From assembly GCA_020850945.1 (NCBI GenBank), contig JADZDR010000035.1, positions 62,001 through 126,000 on the forward strand: a DNA stretch of 64,000 bases, given 5' to 3'. The stretch comes from Acidimicrobiia bacterium (lineage in GTDB: Bacteria; Actinomycetota; Acidimicrobiia; UBA2766). This document shows, in pieces, positions 8,845-16,821 of the stretch. Numbering within the stretch: position 1 is the first letter of the stretch; every line of letters starts with the position of its first letter. The notes below the pieces were generated by a model that was not told the DNA's origin, did not search any database, and worked only from the letters and a program-made list of their open reading frames with translations. The position numbers and the translations under genes were made by a program.

Positions 8845-9900
8845 TCAGCGGGTGTCGCCGCTCGAGTCCTCGTCTGCAGGCGAAGCCCCCGGCGGAACAG
8901 TGCAGGATGGCACCTGACAAGGCCACCATTCCGAGTCGGGGTCGATGGCGGGTCGGGCCGTGTCGAGCACTGCCGGCACGAACGCGGCCATCTCCGGCAC
9001 CCCGGGAGGGCATCCGACGGGTCCGAAGCTCACCAGACCCACGAGGAAGAGACGATCGTCGGAACCCTCCGTCACGAAGGGCCCGCCGCTGTCGCCCTGG
9101 CAGGTGGTGCTCGTGGCCCGCTCGTCCGTCGCGCAGAGCATCGTCTCGGCGGAGAAAGTGGAGTAGTGCTGCGCGCACGTGTCTGCGGGCAGAACCGAGG
9201 TGAGGGTGGCCTTGAGGGGGCTGCCGCCGGCCTGCTCACACGTCTGGCGGCCCTCGGCCAATGGCCACTGGCACCCCCACCCGGCCACGATGAGCTGCTC
9301 CCCCGTGGCCCACAGGGTCTCATCGGATGCAAGGGGGAGGGCGACGGGTGTCGCCGAGGAGGGCTGGTCGAGCTCGACCATGGCGAAGTCCCACTGGCCG
9401 GCCCAGTCCCACAGGGCAGACACGTAGACCGCCTTCACGCCGAGCACCTCACCTCCGGCCTGGGTGAGGTCTGATCTTCCCAGCACGACTTCGAATGTCC
9501 CCGGCCCGTATATGGCCAGGTCCTCCTTGTCGGTGACGCAGTGGGCTGCAGTCATCACGAGGTTCGAGCGGATGAGGACTCCACCACAGAAGTTGTCACT
9601 GGCGCCGGGAGGGACGAGGGCGGCGATCCAGGGGAACGCTGTGATGGTGAAGCCGCCCACGATGTTCTCGTCGGCAGTCGTGTCGCCCGGCTTGCCGGCA
9701 TCGGCCGGACTCACGACGTCGAGCGTCGTCACGTCGTTCCGGGTGAGTTGGGTGCTCTCCCCGGGCTGGGTGGCATCCTTGCCGGCCGCCCTGCCCTCGC
9801 CGCCGGAGGACGCGCACGCCAGCACGAGAAGACCCGAGAGAAGGCACGCGGGGACGGCGGCCCTGGTACGTCTCGACACGCCGAATCCCGATCCAGGCAT
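8845..9900 (-). CDS. Trypsin-like (S1) serine protease, predicted lipoprotein
   Basis: 351 residues from the ATG at 9898-9900. The signal peptide ends in a lipobox (L-V-L-A-C29), so the mature enzyme is predicted to be lipid-anchored outside the cytoplasmic membrane. The protease domain begins at I80-V-G-G, the usual activation site. The triad is H120 (T-A-A-H-C), D171 (D-F-A-M) and S271 (G-D-S-G-G-P). Several Cys could form the usual S1 disulfides. A ~45-residue Thr/Asp-rich linker separates anchor from domain. First gene of the operon with the 8199 membrane protein and PrsW. Confidence 0.9.
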   Translation of the reverse strand: MPGSGFGVSRRTRAAVPACLLSGLLVLACASSGGEGRAAGKDATQPGESTQLTRNDVTTLDVVSPADAGKPGDTTADENIVGGFTITAFPWIAALVPPGASDNFCGGVLIRSNLVMTAAHCVTDKEDLAIYGPGTFEVVLGRSDLTQAGGEVLGVKAVYVSALWDWAGQWDFAMVELDQPSSATPVALPLASDETLWATGEQLIVAGWGCQWPLAEGRQTCEQAGGSPLKATLTSVLPADTCAQHYSTFSAETMLCATDERATSTTCQGDSGGPFVTEGSDDRLFLVGLVSFGPVGCPPGVPEMAAFVPAVLDTARPAIDPDSEWWPCQVPSCTVPPGASPADEDSSGDTR

Positions 9901-10053
9901 GTGGTCCCCCGAGTCGTGAGCGGGATACGGCCAGGTCAGGCCGCCCGAACCTAGCAGAGGCCGACCAGGTGGCTCAGGCCCTCCCATCCGCACGGGAGCG
10001 CCCGCTCGGTGACCTCTCCGTGTGTCAGGGTGTCCAGGAAGCAGCTCCACTGA

Positions 10054-10059
10054 CAGAAT
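10054..10059 (+). promoter_or_regulatory. -10 box of a leaderless gene
   Basis: CAGAAT followed by 6 nt (GGGCGG) and the GTG at 10066, with no Shine-Dalgarno. Predicts transcription starting at or next to the start codon. Confidence 0.5.
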
Positions 10060-10065
10060 GGGCGG

Positions 10066-11898
10066 GTGAGCAGATCGGGGAGTCGCCGGGGCAGGCAGCC
10101 GTGGGCTTGGGCCGTGATCATCGCTCTCGGCGCGATCACGGCGGTCCTCGGCTTCGTCGGCTGGGGTGCCTACTACGGCGGCAGGGAACCGCACCTCACC
10201 TGGCTCTACGACACGATCGAGCTGTTCACGGGTGGCTCGGGTGGCTCGGTATCGGGCTCCCTACCCCCTCCACTCGAGGCTGCCCGGTTCTTCGCGCCCC
10301 TGGTCGTCGCGAGCACTGTGATCATCGCCGGGTACGCGGTCTTCCGCGCCCAGATCCAGACCGGCCGCGCTCGCCTGTCCAGGAACCACGTGGTCGTGTG
10401 CGGTGCCGGTGACCGAGGAATGCGCCTCGCGAGGGCGTTCCGACAGGCAGGCAGAGCCGTGACCCTCATCGAGAAGGACGAGACGCAGCCCTCCGTCGCG
10501 GAGGCCCGCGAGATGGGCATCCCCGTGGTGGTCGGTGATGCGTCGAGCCCGACCCAGTTGCGACGCGCGAACGTAGCGCGTGCCGGCGAGGTGGTCTGCG
10601 TGGTCGGCGGTGACGACACGAGTGTCGAGGTCGCGACGGCGCTCGGGGACGTGATGCGGGGCACCCGTTCGCTCTCGAGCGGGTACGGGGGGACCGTACG
10701 CACGTTCGTGGGGATCGACGACCCCGACCTCTGCAGGCGGCTGCAGGCGAGGACCTTCGGTGACGATGCGGCCCTCCGGATCGAGTTCTTCAACCTCGCG
10801 ATCAGCGCCGCCGAAGACCTCCTCGACCGCGCCCTCGACCTACCAGCACCGGGCGAAGTCCCCCGTGCACCCTGCCTTGCCATTGCCGGCCTCACACCAC
10901 TCGGCATGGCGATCGCCGTGCAAGCCGTGCGCCGATGGCAGGCGATGCGTCCGGCCGGCAGCACCGACCGCCTCACCCTCGTCCTCGTCGATACACAAGT
11001 CGACACGCGGGCCGACTCGATCTCGATGTGGATTCCGGGCCTCGAGACCGTTTGTGATCTGCGCAAGGCATGCGTCGCCGTCGACACGCACGAGTTCAAC
11101 ACGTGTGATTTCGTGCAGGAGGCCGCGCCCAAGACGATCTTCGTCTGTTATGCGGACGAATCGACGGCTGTGCAGGCCGCTCTCGTGCTTGGCGAACAGG
11201 CGCCCTGTGAGAGCGAGGTCGTGGTCTGCACGCGGACGGATCGCGGTCTTGCCCGCCTCTTCACGGAGACCCCCGTACAGCCTGCCACCGCCGACCCGTC
11301 CGAGTCCGCCACCTCCGTGTACCCCACACTCGACCGCGTGTGCACGCCGGAGCAGGTCTGTGTCGACATGCGCGAGCGCCTTGCCCGCATCCTGCACCTC
11401 GGATACGTCTTCTATGTGGCTTCCACTGAGGGCGTGCGTCCCGGTGACCCGTCGATGCGGGTGTGGGACGATCTCGACGAGCCGATCCGCGAGTCGAACA
11501 GGGCCGCCGTCGACGCACTCACGCACGTCCTTGCAGGGAGCTTCGAGCTGGCCGTGCTCACCTCGGCGGCCGACGACTCCGAACCGTTCACCGACGACGA
11601 GAAGGAGAGGCTCGCCGCGGCAGAGCACGAGCGGTACCGCAGGTTCAAGCTCGACGAGATCGCGACGAGCCCGGACGGCCGTGACGGCAAGGGCAGGACA
11701 GCCACAGACCTCGTGTCGTGGTCCGACGTCTCGGATGCCGACCGGCGCAAGCAGTACGACCAGATCGATCGCATCCCCCGCATGCTCGCATATGCCGGCT
11801 TCAGGCTGCGCCGCCGGGCCGGCCCGACTGACGGCAACGGGGGACGCAGCGCTTCCGGCAGTCGTCCCGGTGCGGCGGAGGTCGAAGCGCTCAACTGA
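10066..11898 (+). CDS. Two-TM protein with TrkA-N (NAD-binding) domains and a C-terminal RyR domain
   Basis: 610 residues. TM helices at about 14-36 and 74-94 enclose a Gly/Ser-rich loop that lacks a T-x-G-Y-G potassium filter. A Rossmann TrkA-N domain follows, with G113-A-G-D-R-G118 and an acidic end of strand 2 (I-E-K-D), suiting NAD(H). A second Rossmann-like unit starts near 270 (L-A-I-A-G-L-T-P-L-G-M-A). The last ~90 residues form a ryanodine-receptor-repeat (RyR, PF02026-type) domain: L-A-A-A-E-H-E-R-Y-R-R-F-K, then R-I-P-R-M-L-A-Y-A-G. This looks like a ligand-gated membrane regulator related to K+ channel/transport RCK proteins. Ligand and ion are unknown. The adjacent downstream gene also encodes RyR repeats. 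Confidence 0.82.
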   Translation: MSRSGSRRGRQPWAWAVIIALGAITAVLGFVGWGAYYGGREPHLTWLYDTIELFTGGSGGSVSGSLPPPLEAARFFAPLVVASTVIIAGYAVFRAQIQTGRARLSRNHVVVCGAGDRGMRLARAFRQAGRAVTLIEKDETQPSVAEAREMGIPVVVGDASSPTQLRRANVARAGEVVCVVGGDDTSVEVATALGDVMRGTRSLSSGYGGTVRTFVGIDDPDLCRRLQARTFGDDAALRIEFFNLAISAAEDLLDRALDLPAPGEVPRAPCLAIAGLTPLGMAIAVQAVRRWQAMRPAGSTDRLTLVLVDTQVDTRADSISMWIPGLETVCDLRKACVAVDTHEFNTCDFVQEAAPKTIFVCYADESTAVQAALVLGEQAPCESEVVVCTRTDRGLARLFTETPVQPATADPSESATSVYPTLDRVCTPEQVCVDMRERLARILHLGYVFYVASTEGVRPGDPSMRVWDDLDEPIRESNRAAVDALTHVLAGSFELAVLTSAADDSEPFTDDEKERLAAAEHERYRRFKLDEIATSPDGRDGKGRTATDLVSWSDVSDADRRKQYDQIDRIPRMLAYAGFRLRRRAGPTDGNGGRSASGSRPGAAEVEALN

Positions 11899-11912
11899 CA
11901 CGAGTTCACTGA

Positions 11913-11918
11913 TACGCT
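11913..11918 (+). promoter_or_regulatory. -10 box of a leaderless gene
   Basis: TACGCT, 7 nt before the ATG at 11926 of the small RyR gene. It gives this gene its own promoter, although it lies only 27 bp after the larger RyR gene. Confidence 0.55.
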
Positions 11919-11925
11919 GCGATCG

Positions 11926-12477
11926 ATGTCCGACCGTGCGGCTGAAACCGAGGTTACGTTCGACGCCGACCTCGTGGACCGCTTGGCCGCCCGTGAGCAC
12001 CAGACGTACGTCCTGCTCACCGGCCGGCCCGGACCCGCGTATGCGGATCTGAGCGAGGACGAGAAGGAGCTGAACCGGGAGAGCGTCCGTGCCATCCCCG
12101 ACAAGCTGCGCCATGTGGGCCTACGGGCCGTGTGGGTGAACGCGGCGCACGAGGAGCCGCTCGAGCTGACACCGGCCGAGGTCGAGACCCTGGCCTGCGC
12201 GGAACACGACCGCTGGATCGAGCACACTGTCGGCCGCGGCTACACGTGGGGTCCGGACCGCGACGACGATGCCGTCCCCCCGACGCATCCCGACCTCGTG
12301 CCCTACGAACCGATGTCCGGGGACGAGCGGCGGGCACGCTACACGCCGGCGGTCGCGGCCAGGCTCGGTCCGGGCCAACTCGGCGAGGCAGCTCGCGAGA
12401 AGGACAGGGCGCGGGTCCGCAACCTTCCCGCAATCCTCGGGCGGACCGGGATCGGTCTGCGACGACTTTCGCGGTGA
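11926..12477 (+). CDS. Stand-alone protein with two RyR-type repeats
   Basis: 183 residues with no TM or signal peptide. The first RyR-like unit (about 12-70) is shortened: L-A-A-R-E-H-Q-T-Y ... E-K-E-L-N-R-E-S-V-R-A-I-P-D-K-L. The second (about 82-180) is closer to the consensus: L-A-C-A-E-H-D-R-W, G-Y-T-W-G, H-P-D-L-V-P-Y-E, then N-L-P-A-I-L-G-R-T-G-I. It carries an insertion of ~20 residues before the last helix. RyR repeats are best known from animal calcium channels; prokaryotic ones have no settled function. Its place next to a TrkA-N/RyR membrane protein suggests a soluble partner or ligand sensor. The 3' end is 21 bp from the sulfatase start. Confidence 0.78.
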   Translation: MSDRAAETEVTFDADLVDRLAAREHQTYVLLTGRPGPAYADLSEDEKELNRESVRAIPDKLRHVGLRAVWVNAAHEEPLELTPAEVETLACAEHDRWIEHTVGRGYTWGPDRDDDAVPPTHPDLVPYEPMSGDERRARYTPAVAARLGPGQLGEAAREKDRARVRNLPAILGRTGIGLRRLSR

Positions 12478-12486
12478 CGTGCCCGC

Positions 12487-12492
12487 TACCGT
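12487..12492 (+). promoter_or_regulatory. -10 box of a leaderless gene
   Basis: TACCGT, then 6 nt (CTGGGC), then the ATG of the second arylsulfatase. No Shine-Dalgarno is present. Confidence 0.55.
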
Positions 12493-12498
12493 CTGGGC

Positions 12499-14772
12499 AT
12501 GAGCCCCACGCGAGCCCGCCTCACCCCTGATCTGTCCGAATCCACCCCCCCGGCTGTCCCCTTCCGGCCGGGAGCGCCGAACGTGGTCGTGGTCGTGCTC
12601 GACGACCTCGGCTTCGCCCAGCTCGGCTGCTACGGCTCCGACATCGAGACCCCGGTCGTGGACAGGATCGCGGGGCGAGGGCTGCGGTTCAACAACTTCC
12701 ACACGACCGCGATCTGCTCGCCGACCCGGGCGTGTCTCCTCACCGGCCGCAACCACCACAGGGTGGGCATGGGCATGCTGCCCGACATCCCGATGCGCTT
12801 CCCCGGCTACACGGGTCGCATCCCGCCCGAGGCCGGCACGCTTGCCCGTGTGCTCGGCGACGCCGGTTGGGCGACGTTCGCCGTGGGCAAGTGGCATCTC
12901 ACGCCACGGGACGAGCGCACGCCGGCCGGGCCCTACACGACGTGGCCGCTCGGCTCCGGTTTCGGGCGCTTCTACGGCGTCCTCGGCGGCGACGCCAACC
13001 ACTGGACACCCAACCTCGTGCGGGACAACACGTTCGTCGATCCCCCCGCCTCACCCGAGGAGGGATACCACCTGACCGAGGACCTCGCGGACAGCGCGAT
13101 CGGCTACATCCGCGAGCTGCGCACGCACCAGCCCGACCGTCCCTTCTTCCTCTGGTTCGCGACAGGCGCTACACATTCGCCGCACCACGTGCCTGCCGAC
13201 TGGATCGAGCGGTACCGGGGCAGGTTCGACGCGGGCTGGGACGAGTGGCGGGAGAGCACCCTCGCCCGCCAGGCGGCGCTCGGTGTCGTGCCGGCAGGCA
13301 CACGGCTTTCGGACCGCCCGCCGTGGGTGCAGGCGTGGGCGGATCTGCCGGAGCGGGAGCGAGACCTGTATGCCCGCATGCAGGAGGTCTTCGCCGCGTT
13401 TCTCACGCATACCGATCATCAGCTCGGCCGCCTCATCGACCACATCGAGGCGAGCGGTGAGCTCGACAACACGATCGTCGTCGTCACCTCCGACAACGGG
13501 ACGTCGGGAGAAGGCGGACCGCACGGGTCCGTGAACGAGCTCCGCTTCATCGCCCAGCTTCCCGAGGACCTCGAACAGAACATGGCGATGATCGACGAGT
13601 TGGGCGGCTGGCACACCTACAACCACTACCCGTGGGGTTGGGCGCTGGCCGGGAACACGCCCGCGCAGCGCTGGAAGCGCTACACCCTCGAGGGGGGGAT
13701 CCGTGACCCGCTGATCCTGAGCTGGCCGGCCGGGGGTATCGCCGACGGTTCGGTGCGTGGCCAGTACTGCCATGCCGTGGACGTGATGCCTACGATCCTC
13801 GACCTCGTCGACATCCGGATGCCCGAGCGCGTGGACGGTGTCGAGCAGATGAGTCTCGACGGCGTGTCCCTGCGGGATGTGGTCGAGCAGCCCGACGCAG
13901 ACGAGGTGCGTACCACGCAGTACTTCGAGTGCTGGGGGAGCCGGGCGGTGTACCGCGACGGCTGGAAGGCGGCCACGGACCACGTGAACCAGCAGGTCGC
14001 AGCAGATCGCGAGCTCATGCAGGGCAGTTCCGACTTCGATCTCGACACGTGGCGGCTCTTCCACGTGGCGGAGGACTTCGCCGAGGTCGAGGACCTGTCG
14101 GCGACACATCCGGAGCGGCTCGCAGAGCTCGTGGATCTCTGGTACAGCGAGGCGGAGCGCAACAGTGTCCTCCCGATCGACGACGGACTCGTGCGCCGAT
14201 TCGCCCATCTCGACCAGCGCTGGCTCTCGTACCGTCCCCGTGTCGTGCTGCAGAGGGGAGATGCCCTGCACGAGGAGGCCGCCCCCGCCCTGAGCGGAGG
14301 CTTCCGCATGGCTGCCGCCTTCGGCAGACCGCTCGAAACGGGTGACGAAGGGGTCATCTGCGAGCAGGGGGACTGGACGAACGGCTGGGCGTGGATCCTG
14401 CAGGGCGGACGCACGACCTGGATGCTGAACCACGTCGGTGAGAGGACGTACTCGGTCGGTGCCGCGGTCCCACCCGGCGCCGAGTCGCTGACAGTCAGCG
14501 GCGTGCGGGCGGACGACGGCACGATCCGTTGCACGGTAGACGCCGACGGTACACCGATCGGTGCGGGGGAGATCCCGGTCGAGATCCCGTTCCGGTGGAC
14601 GCCGAACGGTGCCTTCCTCACAGTCGGATACGGCCGGCCCTTCCCCGTGAGCGACACGTACGAGCCTCCGTTCGAGATCACGGCGGACCTCGTCAGCGTC
14701 GTGATCGACTCGGGCGAGATCGCCCTCCCCGAGACCCTGACCGAGATCGAGATCGCTCTCCACCACGAGTAA
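12499..14772 (+). CDS. Arylsulfatase
   Basis: 757 residues, complete. V-V-L-D35-D36-L-G provides the first metal ligands and C73-S-P-T-R is the formylglycine site. L-T-G-R-N-H-H, V-G-K-W-H-L and T-S-D-N-G are also present. No signal peptide is visible, as in actinobacterial AtsD-type sulfatases. A C-terminal domain of ~190 residues (from about 570) is shared with the truncated sulfatase at base 1, so the two are paralogues. A methyltransferase and a GH1 gene follow on the same strand. Sulfate release from a glycan or aryl sulfate is the expected role; substrate unknown. Confidence 0.92.
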   Translation: MSPTRARLTPDLSESTPPAVPFRPGAPNVVVVVLDDLGFAQLGCYGSDIETPVVDRIAGRGLRFNNFHTTAICSPTRACLLTGRNHHRVGMGMLPDIPMRFPGYTGRIPPEAGTLARVLGDAGWATFAVGKWHLTPRDERTPAGPYTTWPLGSGFGRFYGVLGGDANHWTPNLVRDNTFVDPPASPEEGYHLTEDLADSAIGYIRELRTHQPDRPFFLWFATGATHSPHHVPADWIERYRGRFDAGWDEWRESTLARQAALGVVPAGTRLSDRPPWVQAWADLPERERDLYARMQEVFAAFLTHTDHQLGRLIDHIEASGELDNTIVVVTSDNGTSGEGGPHGSVNELRFIAQLPEDLEQNMAMIDELGGWHTYNHYPWGWALAGNTPAQRWKRYTLEGGIRDPLILSWPAGGIADGSVRGQYCHAVDVMPTILDLVDIRMPERVDGVEQMSLDGVSLRDVVEQPDADEVRTTQYFECWGSRAVYRDGWKAATDHVNQQVAADRELMQGSSDFDLDTWRLFHVAEDFAEVEDLSATHPERLAELVDLWYSEAERNSVLPIDDGLVRRFAHLDQRWLSYRPRVVLQRGDALHEEAAPALSGGFRMAAAFGRPLETGDEGVICEQGDWTNGWAWILQGGRTTWMLNHVGERTYSVGAAVPPGAESLTVSGVRADDGTIRCTVDADGTPIGAGEIPVEIPFRWTPNGAFLTVGYGRPFPVSDTYEPPFEITADLVSVVIDSGEIALPETLTEIEIALHHE

Positions 14773-14806
14773 CAGGCGGCGATTTCTGCGGCGTGTGGAG
14801 TCTCGA

Positions 14807-14812
14807 TACGCT
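14807..14812 (+). promoter_or_regulatory. -10 box of a leaderless gene
   Basis: TACGCT, then 6 nt (GTGCCG), then ATG at 14819. It favours this ATG over any earlier in-frame codon. Confidence 0.55.
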
Positions 14813-14818
14813 GTGCCG

Positions 14819-15430
14819 ATGCAGACGGGTGACAAGCGCCGGTACTGGGACGACAGGTACCGGAATTCGTGCCTGTGGGGCGTCGAGCCGAACCTGTTTC
14901 TCGTCGAGAGCGTCGCGGACCTGCCGCCCGGCGACGCGCTCGACCTCGGGTGCGGTCAGGGCAGGAACGCCGTCTGGCTCGCCCGGCAGGGGCACACCGT
15001 GACCGCCGTGGACCAGTCCGAGGTGGCGCTTGAGCAGGCACGTGAGCTCGCCACCGCGTCGGGGGTGGAGCTGACGACCGTCTGCGCAGACGCCGCGACG
15101 TGGGACGCCCCCGAGGCCGCGTTCGACCTCGTCATCCTCACGTACGTGCAGACACCTCCGCACGAGAGGCGCATGATCCACGCCCAGGCCGTGCGTGCGC
15201 TCCGGGCCGGCGGCCGCCTCTTCCTGGCCGCTCATCACCTGCGGAACCTCACGGACGGCGTGGGTGGGCCGCCGTCGCCCGACGTCCTCTTCACCGAGGC
15301 CGACCTCGCCGCGGACTTCGCGACCCTGCACATCCTGCGCAACGAAGAGGTCGTGCGACATGTCGAGCGGGAGGACCTGACGGGGGACGCGGTCGACGTC
15401 GTCTTGATCGCGGAGAAGCCCGAGAGTTGA
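14819..15430 (+). CDS. Class I SAM-dependent methyltransferase
   Basis: 203 residues. The opening K-R-R-Y-W-D-D-R-Y-R is typical of TehB/UbiE-like small methyltransferases. Motif I is L-D-L-G-C-G-Q-G-R-N-A-V-W-L-A, followed by the acidic V-D-Q-S of motif II and F-D-L-V-I-L-T-Y-V as motif IV. Small lipophilic or inorganic acceptors are usual in this subgroup; the actual substrate is unknown. The next gene (GH1) starts 17 bp downstream. Confidence 0.85.
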   Translation: MQTGDKRRYWDDRYRNSCLWGVEPNLFLVESVADLPPGDALDLGCGQGRNAVWLARQGHTVTAVDQSEVALEQARELATASGVELTTVCADAATWDAPEAAFDLVILTYVQTPPHERRMIHAQAVRALRAGGRLFLAAHHLRNLTDGVGGPPSPDVLFTEADLAADFATLHILRNEEVVRHVEREDLTGDAVDVVLIAEKPES

Positions 15431-15447
15431 GCAGGGAGGCACGTCCT

Positions 15448-16821
15448 GTGGGTGGGCCGATTCGTGAGGGAGGCGAGTTGCGGGACCGCTCGTTCCCCCG
15501 TGACTTCCTGTGGGGCGTCGCTGTCTCGGCGCACCAGGTCGAAGGGGGCAGCGTCGACTCCTGGACGGCATGGGAGGACGCCGGCCGCGTCCCGGAGAAG
15601 GCCGGGATCGCGTGCGACTGGTGGCGCGACGCCGAGCGTGACCTCGACCTCGCTGCCGCGCTCGGCCTGAACGCGCTGCGACTCTCGACCGCTTGGGCGC
15701 GGGTCGAGCCGGAAGAGGGGTCGTTCGACGACAAGGCCCTCCACCGCTACCACGAGATCGCGCAGGGCATGATCGACCGGGGCATCCGTCCCATGGTCTG
15801 CCTCCACCACTTCGCGGATCCCGTCTGGTTCGCACGCCGGGGCGCATTCACGTCACCCGGTGCCGTCGACCTCTTCGCGCGCTATGCCGCCCGCGTCGCC
15901 GATGCCCTCGGGGACGTGTGCGACATGTGGCTCACGTTCAACGAGCCGAGCGCGTACCTCGCCCGCGGTTGGCTCACAGGCGAGTATCCGCCGGGGGAAA
16001 GGGGGAACATCGTCGCGGCGGGGATCGGCTTGGGGAACATCGCACGAGCCCACGCGGCGGCGTACCGAGTCCTGCACGCCCGGATCCAGGATGCGAGCGT
16101 GAGCTGGGTTCAGCACCAGCACACGCTCGTCCCGGCGTCGCATCGCGTGGTCGACCGCGTGGCGGCACGTGTGCAGGATCGCCACATCAATGCGGCGTTC
16201 CCGCACTTCGTGCGGACGGGACGTTCCTTCCCCGAGCTGCGCGTCTTCACGGGTGACGTGTCGGCCGTGCAGGGCACGGCCGACTTTCTCGGTATCAGCC
16301 ATTGCGGGCGGTGGCGTGTGCGCTTCGACCGACGTGCCGCCGCCGAGGGGTTCGCCCACCACTACGCGCCGTCAGGGGCAAGGACAGGCGACGGATCACC
16401 GGACCCCCTCCACGGCGAGTGCGACCCGGACGGGATCGAGAGCGTGGCACGTCTGCTGGCCAAGTGGGGGAAACCCGTCTACGTCCTCGAGCACGGCGTG
16501 GCCGACGCCGCAGATCGGATCCGGCCCTGGCTCGTCGTCGAGGCCGTGCGGTGCTGTCACGAGCTCATCGAGGATGGTGTCGACCTGCGCGGCTACTTCC
16601 ACGCGACACTCGTGGATGCTTTCGAGTGGGAACGAGGCTGGTCGACACGGTGCGGTCTCGTGGCCCTCGATCGCGCGACACAGCAGCGCGCCGTACGCGA
16701 GAGTGGACGCCTGTACGGTGCGATCGCGAGCGCCGGCGCGTTGACGGCCGACCAGCAGTCCCGCCATGCGCGATGCGGCGGTCCGGCTCAGACCGGCCGC
16801 GTGGCCGTCTCGATGTCCTGA
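15448..16821 (+). CDS. Glycoside hydrolase family 1 (second copy)
   Basis: 457 residues from GTG 15448, which has CAGGGAGG 9 nt upstream; a TTG at 15478 with its own GAGGGAG is an alternative. F-L-W-G-V-A-V-S-A-H-Q-V-E-G-G opens the barrel. The acid/base is E166 in F-N-E-P and the nucleophile is E348 in L-E-H-G, the same E-H-G variant as the GH1 at 4167. Cytoplasmic retaining beta-glycosidase by family. Its last 34 bp overlap the 3' end of the convergent MFS gene. Confidence 0.88.
   Translation: MGGPIREGGELRDRSFPRDFLWGVAVSAHQVEGGSVDSWTAWEDAGRVPEKAGIACDWWRDAERDLDLAAALGLNALRLSTAWARVEPEEGSFDDKALHRYHEIAQGMIDRGIRPMVCLHHFADPVWFARRGAFTSPGAVDLFARYAARVADALGDVCDMWLTFNEPSAYLARGWLTGEYPPGERGNIVAAGIGLGNIARAHAAAYRVLHARIQDASVSWVQHQHTLVPASHRVVDRVAARVQDRHINAAFPHFVRTGRSFPELRVFTGDVSAVQGTADFLGISHCGRWRVRFDRRAAAEGFAHHYAPSGARTGDGSPDPLHGECDPDGIESVARLLAKWGKPVYVLEHGVADAADRIRPWLVVEAVRCCHELIEDGVDLRGYFHATLVDAFEWERGWSTRCGLVALDRATQQRAVRESGRLYGAIASAGALTADQQSRHARCGGPAQTGRVAVSMS

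Noticed and set aside
7156-9474. 772-codon plus-strand frame across three minus-strand genes
   Set aside because: It runs antisense through PrsW, the membrane protein and the protease, all of which have convincing motifs and couplings.
13051-14835. 594-codon open frame antisense to the second sulfatase
   Set aside because: Shadow of a gene with complete catalytic motifs; same composition bias, no domain.
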